Below, one piece after another: positions 10,301 to 16,386 of a stretch of 27,889 nucleotides of DNA. Both the position numbers and the translations under genes were made by a program. Numbering within the stretch: the first letter of the stretch is position 1; every line of letters begins with the position of its first letter. Below the pieces are notes generated by a model. It was given only the letters and a program-made list of their open reading frames with translations. It had not been told where the DNA came from and did no database searches. Source of the stretch: Acanthaster planci (taxonomy: Eukaryota; Echinodermata; Asteroidea; Valvatida; Acanthasteridae); NCBI RefSeq assembly GCF_001949145.1, contig NW_019091362.1:1562301-1590189 (forward strand), in the 5' to 3' direction.

Positions 10301-13300
10301 CAACCTGCCTCAAGATTTTTTTTAAAATAGATAAGTACCAGGGGGTGTGAACCACCGTGTGTACCATGCGCACTAGTGAAAGGAGTCCACAAGTCAGCAT
10401 TTTGTGCGATGTGCTTTATGAACGGCCCCTAATGAGTCTGAGGATGAGAATGCTGTGGTGCTTTGAGACTCGGGCCGTGTCCGAAACGGGCTTCCAGAGC
10501 TATGGCTAGGTCTGTTGTCTACACGTCTCCACACATTTCCAATGGAGCGAAGACCTAGACCTAGCTCTAGAATCAGATTCGGATGCAGCCTCAAAATTAA
10601 ATGCATCAGTGGCAGGTGCACTTCTATCTTCGCCATTTTGTTTTTGGATGCAGGGTCGTTGATGAATCTAGCCAAGCATCCCTCCTCCACAGTGCAAATC
10701 CTTGGGGCTGAGAAGGCCTTATTTAGGGCTCTCAAAACAAAGAAGGACACGCCCAAATATGGTTTAATCTATCACGCCTCATTGGTCGGACAGACAAACC
10801 CCAAGAACAAGGGCAAGGTATGGCCACTGAGCAATTCTTAAAAGTTATAAGCTATAAGATAAAAAGAAAGGAGTGCTTTTTATACGTCAGAAATGTTTGT
10901 CTATTGGCACCTAATCGGTCAAAACCATCTTATTTTGAAAAAGCATTGTTGGGTAACTGATGTTCCGTGTCTGTCATGAATGTTTCAAAAATTGTAAGCA
11001 AGAGATTAAATTGCAAGTTGCATCAAGCCACATAGGCTGTTTAACAGTTGATAGTGGAAAGAACAGTGGGCAAATTTGTGGAAGCTTTGTAACCCTACAA
11101 TTTTTGCCAAGTAAACAAATTTTATACAGCAGTAAGACATCAGTAGTGTTCCCATTGACTGTTGATCAGTGTTTGGCATGTAAATTGGTCAGGCAGCCTT
11201 TTTCCCTCCATTATCAGTGCAGTTGGTACAGGTCAAGTTTAACAACCCGCTGTTTGTGATGTCCTTCCTCACGTTTTCTTGCAGTTGTCTCGTATGCTGG
11301 CTGCCAAGACATCCCTGGCGATCCGCGTGGATGCCTTGGGTGAGGACAACGATATGGAGATCGGTATTCAGAGCAGAGCCAAGGTTGAGGCCAGGCTGAG
11401 GCAGCTGGAGGAAGGAGCAGTAAGTCGGGCAATCTCTGAATTTACATGGCTGCGGTCTGAAATTATGAACAAGTCTATGCTTGTGGCTGCAGCCAGGCCC
11501 CATAGGGTTGTGTGTAATCTCAAGCCATAGCTAAGTGAATTGGACGCGGCCTTTCAGCCCGATTGCATGGGCAATTTTGAATGTTTAGAACAGTGCCCAT
11601 TTCAATATACTCAACCCCTCCCTCAAGATGCCAAAGTGTTTTCAGGCATTAAGTCAAAGTAAAATGTTGCAGGGTAAGTGCATCTAGACACATCATCGCC
11701 CATACCCTTCCAGGCACAAGTATGGTTTGCATCCTAGCTTGGTTGCCACTGCAATAATGGCACACGATCTGCCCGCGTGATTAGTTTTTGTGACGATTGA
11801 TGTTCAGTGGTTCAGCATCAGACAACATTGGAATAGAACATTTCAGCTCCCCTTTCATACTTCACTATCCCAAGTGGCACTGCACTGCTGACATGATGAC
11901 TGAGGAATTGCCATCCGACAAACTTTTGATGACAGTCAATCCAACTCTCATCAGCGCTGCTCTTCAAAAGTTTATCCAGTCCACTGCATTTCTTCTATTT
12001 GTAATGTTTCAAAGGAGTGTGTGGAAGCTTGAAGGTTCGCTTCTCTCTGTGCAGCAATACACAGGCATGCACCTTTTCCTCAGATCAGCTGATTTCCTCG
12101 TTTGCGACTTCACATTCATGCCATTGAAAATTGAAAAACACTGTGCAAAGTCTTGTGAAGATTGGAACTTTGTCGTATTCGGTCAAAGTCCAAGTTGCAT
12201 GTCTGCATACATGAACTCATTTCAAAATAATAAAAATATAACTTTAATGATATGAAAATATTTTTGTAGTGTGTTTGTTGAGGTCATTTGGATCTTGAAG
12301 TCAGCTGAAATTATGATAGACCAAAATTTCTAGGTCATTTGACAAAGATTCTTCCATTATTAAACCCAGGGTAAAGGCACTCTCATCTTAAAGTGTTTTC
12401 CAGTGGTAAGGTGTAGCTTAACCCCTTCTCACCGGGAAGCGGTAAGAGCCGCTGTTAAAATTGAGATCCCTCAGCCCGCTTTTCAGCTATTATTCTCGGC
12501 CGCGCTCAAGCGAACACGGTGAAAGAAGGCATACCCTGGCTCTTGTATAGATGGTAATTGAATTTGTGTGTTGCCAAGAAATGAAAGGGCTGAATTTTCA
12601 TCATAATCACCAGCTTCACAATAGTCCCTACTTTGAAAAGGCAACGGGAATGTGGAAGCGTGAGTAGAGCTGCATGCCACCGAACAATGAGCCTTTTCGC
12701 TGTGTAAATCAAAGCGTGCAGAGCACGCAGGGCCACAAACCGAGACTTTTCGGTTTGACAGGTGGCATTCGTGGTCAAGCGAGGCTGAAATTCTCGGAGT
12801 CGGCTTTCAGAAAAAAGTCCCGATGTCAAGGGGTTAAGTGTGACTTTTCTAGATACTTCAAAATCTACTGGGAGATTGGGGAGGAATTTGTAGGATAGGG
12901 GAAGATAGAACCATATTTTCTTTTAAACACCGTTTCAAGTTTGGCTCAGGATTCCTAAATTCTGCTGAAGTATACAGAGACTAATTTTAATTCAGTGGAC
13001 CCATGGGTGATCTTGGCCAGTAATGCAAGGAAGGTAGACCGTACGTGTGCGATTGCTTTACAACCGAAAGCATCAAGTTTTGGGGCCATCTAGCTGATGT
13101 CTTGATGTATGTTGATGTATGTTTTTTCCCCTAGATGCATCGCATCAGTGGGACAGGCAAGGCCAAAGCCCGTACAGACAAGTACCACCATAAGAGCGAG
13201 ATCCGTACCTACAACCCCGCTCAGGACTCCACCCTGCCCTCGGTGCCAAAGAAGAGGAAGCTGGACGATGACGAAGAAGGAGACAGCAAAGCTCAGGTGG

Positions 13301-16300
13301 CAGTAGCGGTGAAGAGAGTGAAGATGGAGCCTCTAGAAGAGGGAGAGACGGAAACGCCAGAGAAGAAAAAGAAGAAGAAAAAGAAGAAGGCTGTCAAGGA
13401 AGAAGTAGATACCTCAATAGTCAAGGTGGAGGCGACAGAAGGTAATATATTCAGGTCCCTGTTGCGCTGACTTTGGAGAGGATAGAGATCTTCTCCTCTC
13501 AGTGGCTGAAATGATGTAGGAAAGAATCGCTGTCTGAAATCTGTGAGGACAACGTAAACACTGATCAGCTCTGTTCCCTAGCAACACCTCATCCCACTTT
13601 TGCAGTCTCAAGCAGGAGGAGGTTGGGTGGCAAAGTGCAGTGAGGGCCACTCTCAGAGTGACAATTGAGTTAAATAAAAGGTTAAAGTGATCAATATGCC
13701 CACAGTTAGTTTCACAATGTCAACTAACTGCTGAATTTAAGTCTTGTAACATCGTCTTTTCGGATTTTACTCCCATTTCTTTTTAGAACCAGAAGAAAGG
13801 ACCCTGTCGGAAAAGAAAAAAAAGAAGAAAAAGAAGATAAAATCTGAAGGGGGCACCGAAGCGGACACAACACTCACAGAACCTGAAACGGTAAGTTTAA
13901 TTGCTTGTATTACTATAAACTCATGGGAACCAGTGTTTATGTTGGTTTGTGCACGTGTAGGGCGGAGCGTGCTCAGTCAATTTTCATTTGAATGTGCACA
14001 AAGTGGCAACAACTCGTTTGTTACATGGAGACAGTTGGTGGGTGAAATCTTGGTTTGATAACTCGAAGCTTGAAGTTGGGCTCGACCCATAAGGGAACGA
14101 GTCCTTACTCCCTGCAGGGCTGACATTTTCAGTCTGCTTTATCATCTCCATTTCAGACTAGAATTTTGGTTAGTAAGTTTGTTCAGTTTGAGATCTCATG
14201 ACACTCTGACCTCCAAGTTTTCATTAGTCAGGTGAAAATGGGCATTGGTAATTGCTTTCCTAATGAGAATATAAAGGAGTATTTTTGAGGTCCGAGGTGA
14301 GCATTTTAGCAACGCAGTCTCTCAAATTTCAATCCCTGAAGCTGCTACAAGTGACATTCAGGTGTCATCTTAGTTGTGTGCCATGATGTATCGTTCGCTC
14401 GTTAAATCAATGCAGTGAGAGACTGCCCTTGTCATTAAGTGCAGTTCATTAGATTATCATTAGTGCTGGAGTGATGTAGGATGTGGCGGGAGAGATCTGT
14501 CACTGCTGAAGTGATGACCAAGGAAAAGCCGTCTGACAGCTCTGACGACTGTATCAATCCAACCCTGATCATCAGTGTCAAATTTCAACCTGCCTCAAGA
14601 TTTTGAAGACTACCCTTTGTTTTGTTTTTTCTGCCCCCTCACTTTGAAACCAAAAAATGAGTTTGAAAAAATATGAAGAAAAATCACTCCATGCTTCAAC
14701 AAGCATAGTCGTGGAAAGTGGGCCCTGTTCTGGATGTGTGAAAATTGGGACGGAATGCTTGAGCACCCAACTATTGGTGTTGGGAACTGGTTACTCAACC
14801 CCAACCAACCATTCCAAGTCCTCCAAAATCTTCCTTGCAGAAGAGTAGGACTTGAAAGACTTCGGCTGTGCGGCAAAGAAAGGTGTGGTTCATGTCAAAG
14901 GATGCAAGGTCAAGGTCTTTGTTCTCAGGCATGCATAAATTAAGGCCAAGATTGTAAATCATCCACACTACTCCAGGAGATCATTTGCACATCCTGAATG
15001 TATTGACAGGAGTTGCCGGTGGATTTTGAAGGATTGGGTCTGTTTTCAAGAAATAATGGAAGATTTGGGAGGATAAAGACGGTATCAAATTTTTCAATAG
15101 GGGCAGCTTGGGGATGTCGGAGAGACTGAGGTTTCATCCTAGCAAAAGGCCTTGGGAGTTGGGATAAATAACATCTCAGAAAATAAAAGGAGTAAATTTT
15201 AAAAGGTTTAAAAAAGGTTTTAAGGAAAAGAAAGGGGGAAATCTCTGTGTTGTGCTTTAACACATTTTAAAATTTTGTGAGCAAAGATTGTTGATCAATT
15301 TTTGGGGTTTGGCAGAATTGAAGATTTGAATTTTTGGGGGTTTCTTAACCGAGCACCCAGGAATTCAACAGCGTGCCGGGTTCTCTCACCAACCATAAAT
15401 GCTCAACACCAGGTCCTGTGTTATGGGTCGTTATCCAGTTAATCCCTATAAGCAGGATTTACAAGATTACTGGAATTTAGCCTGACTTCTTACACAGGCT
15501 ATGCAGCCATCTTCCCAGTCAGTGCCTTAGTTGTGGGGAATATGCACAAAGAGCCTACTCATGTGTATCCCTATGGTATTTAAAAAAAACACTGACCAGA
15601 AAGATGGCTGCCCTGCCTAACCTCTATAATCCTTTCCAAGGCATGTCGGATTTGACTGTTCAGAACGTCCCCATTTCATTATTGGGTGACAACCTTTTAA
15701 GTTGGTGAGGTGACTTTGATCTGCTGCCAAATATTTCCAATTGGTTGAAGGACCATTCACTTGACAAAGGTCTTGCTGTTCTGGAAATGTGTCTGACACC
15801 ACTCACTACCTTGTTGCTTATTTTGAGAGTAACATTTTCTTGGCTTAGTCATTACAGCAACATGTATGCATTGCCTGACATCAGTGAGCCAAACAAAGAC
15901 TGTAAATAAATCCCAAGGATCAATATCATACAATGGGCATTACCCCGATTAGAGTCTGGATCTGTCCACCCATGGAAGCCGGAGAAAGCAATCTGATTCA
16001 ACTGAGTGACGTCGTGAAAGACTTGACAAAGAACAGGGGTCACTGTGCGTAGTGGTGCACATTTATAGGCAGTGTGGGAACCAGGTGCCCGTTTGAAGTA
16101 AAACACTGGCATCCTGGTTCCTTCAAAAGAAACCTAACCCTAAATTTCACAGAAAATCCCAGGTAATAATGCAAATTGCTATTCAAATGCTTACAACCAA
16201 CCTCTAGCTAGTACACACACCAAATGCGCCGTGCGTTTCATGTTTCCTGGTTTATAAAGTGGCTGACCTTTGCTATAGTTTTGTAGTTTCCTCGTTTCCT

Positions 16301-16386
16301 GAATCACACTCTCTTTGTTTCCATTTTTTACTTCCCAGCCAAGCACAGAGAAGAAGAAGAAAAAGAAGAAAAAGGGGAAGGAGTGA
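1273..16386 (+). CDS. NOP58: NOP58, box C/D snoRNP core protein (14 coding exons, complete)
   Basis: Coding exons: 1273-1317, 2933-3009, 3551-3603, 4413-4537, 5423-5559, 6131-6195, 6791-6925, 7326-7471, 8430-8556, 10654-10817, 11285-11419, 13135-13441, 13787-13890, 16339-16386. All introns are GT-AG and the phases agree throughout, giving 1668 nt (555 residues plus TGA); human NOP58 has 529. NOP58 binds box C/D snoRNAs with NOP56, fibrillarin and 15.5K/SNU13 in the nucleolus for rRNA 2'-O-methylation. Order: N-terminal NOP5NT domain (about 1-70), coiled-coil/NOSIC region (about 150-215, with [20 protein letters not shown]), Nop RNA-protein binding domain (about 250-403, with [11 protein letters not shown]), and a lysine-rich KKE tail (about 430-555). 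Paralog NOP56 is excluded by the near-identity to NOP58 ([31 protein letters not shown]). Its introns carry box C/D snoRNAs. NOP58 and its snoRNAs thus come from one transcript. Confidence 0.96.
1695..1786. repeat. GC/AT alternating repeat block in NOP58 intron 1
   Basis: The motif GCCGCCCTGCTAAAAT and close variants occur several times in about 90 bp. They include an inverted copy (TTTTAGCAGGGCGG) at the left end that can fold back on the following GCCCTGCC. It looks like a decayed repeat element rather than a gene. Confidence 0.55.
2933..3009 (+). CDS. NOP58: NOP58 exon 2
   Basis: Encodes [17 protein letters not shown] and on to SRI, within the NOP5NT domain (human VLDEKKLQEVDSLWKEF). The donor is AAT|GTGAGT; the split isoleucine codon is completed by exon 3. 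The acceptor TTTATTTGCAG precedes position 2933. Confidence 0.93.
3551..3603 (+). CDS. NOP58: NOP58 exon 3
   Basis: Encodes [17 protein letters not shown] (human VKLKHFEKFQDTAEALA), the end of the first NOP5NT segment. The acceptor is CTGTAG and the donor is CAG|GTATGT. Confidence 0.95.
3958..4033 (+). ncRNA. SNORD11: Box C/D snoRNA, SNORD11-like, in NOP58 intron 3
   Basis: A perfect 7-bp terminal stem (AGTTGTC 3958-3964 with GACAACT 4027-4033) brackets box C GTGATGA (3966-3972) and box D CTGA (4023-4026). A D' CTGA (3984-3987) and a C'-like TGATGCC (3994-4000) lie between. The guide TCGTCACTACCTC (4008-4020) is complementary over 13 nt to the conserved 18S rRNA segment GAGGUAGUGACGA. By the D+5 rule the methylated base is the G after GA in that segment, which I count as human G509. 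That is the target of human SNORD11 (HBII-95), itself hosted in a NOP58 intron. Box structure is seen directly; the rRNA sequence and numbering are from memory. Confidence 0.9.
4413..4537 (+). CDS. NOP58: NOP58 exon 4
   Basis: Encodes residues about 59-100, including [14 protein letters not shown] and [13 protein letters not shown], a highly conserved NOP58 block. The acceptor is GCTTCCAG and the donor is AAG|GTAATA, phase 0. Confidence 0.95.
4948..5050 (+). ncRNA. Long box C/D snoRNA with internal hairpin, NOP58 intron 4
   Basis: Box C GTGATGA (4954-4960) and box D CTGA (5042-5045) are flanked by a 5-bp stem, AGTGC (4948-4952) with GCACT (5046-5050). Between them lies a foldable segment, GGCTGGTGACAG (4983-4994) against CTGTCAAACAAGCC (5002-5015). 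Just after box C, TAATTTGCGC is complementary over 10 nt to 18S GCGCAAAUUA. If the following CCGA acts as a degenerate D' box, the D+5 rule points to the first A of that CAAAUU, which I count as human A484, a known 2'-O-methyl site. The segment before box D (GACGACGACAGCT) has no target that I recognise. A damaged copy lies in intron 6. I cannot match it to a named snoRNA. Confidence 0.7.
5423..5559 (+). CDS. NOP58: NOP58 exon 5
   Basis: Encodes [20 protein letters not shown] and then [11 protein letters not shown], ending at LGLAH; the human protein reads EKLNLSCIHSPVVNELMRGIR. The donor is CACAG|GTTGGT and a serine codon is completed by exon 6. Confidence 0.95.
5833..5920 (+). ncRNA. SNORD70: Box C/D snoRNA, SNORD70-like, in NOP58 intron 5
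   Basis: A 10-bp terminal stem (ATGGGCTGTC 5833-5842 with GACGGCCCGT 5911-5920, two G-U pairs) encloses box C ATGATGT (5844-5850) and box D CTGA (5907-5910). The sequence before box D, TCGTCACTACCT, pairs with the same 18S segment as the intron 3 snoRNA but is shifted by three nucleotides. The D+5 base therefore becomes the A of GGUAG, which I count as human A512, the target of SNORD70 (U70). Human SNORD70 is also in a NOP58 intron. D' and C' boxes are not clear. Structure is seen directly; the target name relies on remembered rRNA sequence. Confidence 0.88.
6131..6195 (+). CDS. NOP58: NOP58 exon 6
   Basis: Encodes [20 protein letters not shown] and the following I (human [20 protein letters not shown]). 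The acceptor is TTCACAG and the donor is ATTT|GTAAGT, phase 1. Confidence 0.95.
6528..6619 (+). pseudogene. Damaged copy of the intron 4 snoRNA, in NOP58 intron 6
   Basis: From the ATGATGA box C (6528-6534) onward, this matches the intron 4 snoRNA over about 90 nt with only a handful of changes. It keeps the TAATTTGCGC guide and the internal hairpin. The box D position reads CTAA (6616-6619) instead of CTGA, and the flanks no longer form the terminal stem. It is probably a non-functional duplicate, although the internal part is strikingly well kept. Confidence 0.75.
6791..6925 (+). CDS. NOP58: NOP58 exon 7
   Basis: Encodes the NOSIC/coiled-coil core, [20 protein letters not shown] followed by [15 protein letters not shown], almost identical to human NOP58. 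The donor is CATGG|GTAAGT, phase 1. Confidence 0.96.
7326..7471 (+). CDS. NOP58: NOP58 exon 8
   Basis: Encodes [19 protein letters not shown] through [11 protein letters not shown] to LYLCEQ, joining the coiled coil to the Nop domain. The acceptor is TTCTGTAG and the donor is CAG|GTGATC, phase 0. Confidence 0.95.
7591..7662 (+). ncRNA. Box C/D snoRNA, multicopy family, NOP58 intron 8
   Basis: A perfect 6-bp stem (TGCTGA 7591-7596, TCAGCA 7657-7662) brackets box C GTGATGA (7598-7604) and box D CTGA (7653-7656). D' CTGA is at 7620-7623 and a C'-like ATGACGA at 7630-7636. The D guide CAATCCAAC pairs over 9 nt with the conserved 28S segment GUUGGAUUG just before the A-loop (sequence from memory). 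The predicted methylated base is the G after GUU. The D' guide (AGGAATTGCCGG) has no target that I recognise. Related copies occur in introns 9, 11, 12 and 13. This copy has the best terminal stem of the family. Confidence 0.85.
8008..8196. mobile_element. TTAA-flanked MITE in NOP58 intron 8 (piggyBac-type)
   Basis: The element is bounded by TTAA at 8008-8011 and 8193-8196. Its ends are inverted repeats, CCCTTTCGCGCCGG (8012-8025) against CCGGTGCGAAGGGG (8179-8192), with 12 of 14 positions complementary. The interior (about 150 bp) has no transposase frame. TTAA target duplications with C-rich ends are typical of non-autonomous piggyBac-superfamily elements; the superfamily is an inference. 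Confidence 0.75.
8430..8556 (+). CDS. NOP58: NOP58 exon 9
   Basis: Encodes [20 protein letters not shown] through [20 protein letters not shown] to HAG, the first half of the Nop domain. The acceptor is CCTTGCAG and the donor is GCAG|GTAAAA, phase 1. Confidence 0.96.
9314..9537. mobile_element. TTAA-flanked MITE with internal hairpin, NOP58 intron 9
   Basis: TTAA at 9314-9317 and 9534-9537 is followed inward by related inverted ends: CCCTAACTTTCCCCAA on the left, and CTTGGGGTATTAGGG (complement of CCCTAATACCCCAAG) on the right. Inside, CACAGAATTAAACA (9337-9350) and TGTTTAATTCTGTG (9360-9373) form a perfect 14-bp stem with a 9-nt loop. There is no coding frame. It differs from the intron 8 element, so it is a separate family. 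Confidence 0.6.
10174..10319 (+). repeat. 146-bp duplicated block carrying a snoRNA, copy 1 (intron 9)
   Basis: This block and 14459-14604 have the same length and, read by eye, differ at one position (GTGGTGGG against GTGGCGGG). Weaker similarity extends a further 13-16 bp upstream (AGTTCATT). The block contains a complete box C/D snoRNA plus about 40 bp before it and 27 bp after it, so a genomic segment was copied and not just the mature RNA. Confidence 0.92.
10216..10292 (+). ncRNA. Box C/D snoRNA, multicopy family, NOP58 intron 9
   Basis: Box C GTGATGA (10226-10232), D' CTGA (10248-10251) and box D CTGA (10280-10283) lie inside a terminal stem, CACTGCTGA (10216-10224) with TCATCAGTG (10284-10292), with one mismatch. 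The D guide TATCAATCCAACC is the same as in the intron 8 copy, so the same predicted 28S target applies. The D' guide differs (AAGGAAAAGCCGT). A nearly identical copy is in intron 13. Confidence 0.82.
10654..10817 (+). CDS. NOP58: NOP58 exon 10
   Basis: Encodes the RNA-contacting heart of the Nop domain: [20 protein letters not shown], then [20 protein letters not shown] and [14 protein letters not shown]. The [11 protein letters not shown] motif is diagnostic for Nop58/Nop56-type proteins. The acceptor is GATGCAG and the donor is AAG|GTATGG, phase 0. Confidence 0.97.
11285..11419 (+). CDS. NOP58: NOP58 exon 11
   Basis: Encodes [20 protein letters not shown] and on to [16 protein letters not shown], the end of the Nop domain (human [21 protein letters not shown]). 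The donor is GCA|GTAAGT, phase 0. Confidence 0.95.
11886..11956 (+). pseudogene. Diverged snoRNA copy with mutated D box, NOP58 intron 11
   Basis: Box C ATGATGA (11893-11899) and a short stem (GCTGA 11887-11891, TCAGC 11951-11955) match the intron 8 family, as do the AGGAATTGCC segment and the guide GTCAATCCAACT. The D box position reads CTCA (11947-11950) instead of CTGA, and the D' box is lost (CCGA). The guide is kept while a box essential for snoRNP assembly is damaged, so this is most likely a decaying copy. Confidence 0.7.
12418..12837. mobile_element. TTAA-flanked element of about 420 bp, NOP58 intron 11
   Basis: TTAA at 12418-12421 and 12834-12837 encloses ends CCCCTTCTCACCGGG on the left and CCCGATGTCAAGGGG on the right. 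These are partly inverted copies, and the outer CCCCTT/AAGGGG is exact. The interior has no transposase frame. It resembles the intron 8 element in its outermost bases and may be a longer relative. Confidence 0.6.
13135..13441 (+). CDS. NOP58: NOP58 exon 12 (first lysine-rich tail module)
   Basis: Begins [20 protein letters not shown] (human GIRKISGTGKALAKTEKYEHK), then [18 protein letters not shown] with a basic nuclear-localisation-like PKKRK. It then runs into [17 protein letters not shown]. The tail binds or localises in the nucleolus and is the least conserved part of the family. The acceptor is CCCTAG and the donor is GAAG|GTAATA, phase 1. Confidence 0.93.
13504..13570 (+). ncRNA. Candidate box C/D snoRNA with new guide, NOP58 intron 12
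   Basis: Box C ATGATGT (13511-13517), D' CTGA (13534-13537) and box D CTGA (13561-13564) lie within the stem GGCTGA (13504-13509) and TCAGCT (13565-13570), with one G-U pair. The layout and the start (CTGAAATGATGTAGGAA) resemble the multicopy family, but the guide before box D (GACAACGTAAACA) is different and matches no rRNA segment that I recall. It could be an orphan or retargeted snoRNA, or a decaying copy that happens to keep its boxes. Confidence 0.65.
13787..13890 (+). CDS. NOP58: NOP58 exon 13 (second lysine-rich tail module)
   Basis: Encodes [20 protein letters not shown] followed by [15 protein letters not shown]. The SE-K8 run parallels the runs in exons 12 and 14. The acceptor is CTTTTTAG and the donor is ACG|GTAAGT, phase 0. 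Confidence 0.9.
14459..14604 (+). repeat. 146-bp duplicated block carrying a snoRNA, copy 2 (intron 13)
   Basis: Partner of 10174-10319, same orientation, one difference seen. The two copies lie 4.3 kb apart in different introns of the same gene. Confidence 0.92.
14501..14577 (+). ncRNA. Box C/D snoRNA, multicopy family, NOP58 intron 13
   Basis: Identical by eye to the intron 9 copy: box C GTGATGA (14511-14517), D' CTGA (14533-14536), box D CTGA (14565-14568), and terminal stem CACTGCTGA with TCATCAGTG (one mismatch). It keeps both guides, so it should yield the same mature RNA if processed. Intron 13 is the longest intron of the gene (2448 bp) and I see nothing else functional in it. Confidence 0.82.
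16339..16386 (+). CDS. NOP58: NOP58 exon 14 (last coding exon)
   Basis: Encodes [15 protein letters not shown] and TGA (16384-16386). The human protein ends with a similar [13 protein letters not shown]-type tail. The acceptor is TTCCCAG. The phase agrees with exon 13, closing the 555-residue frame. Confidence 0.92.
   Translation, partial: PSTEKKKKKKKKGKE

Noticed and set aside
10394-10756. 120-codon minus-strand frame
   Set aside because: It is antisense to NOP58 exon 10, which has clear family identity on the plus strand.
11797-12255. 152-codon open frame in NOP58 intron 11, the longest in the window
   Set aside because: It runs straight through the diverged snoRNA copy, has no splice or family support, and its composition is unremarkable. 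A chance open frame is likelier.
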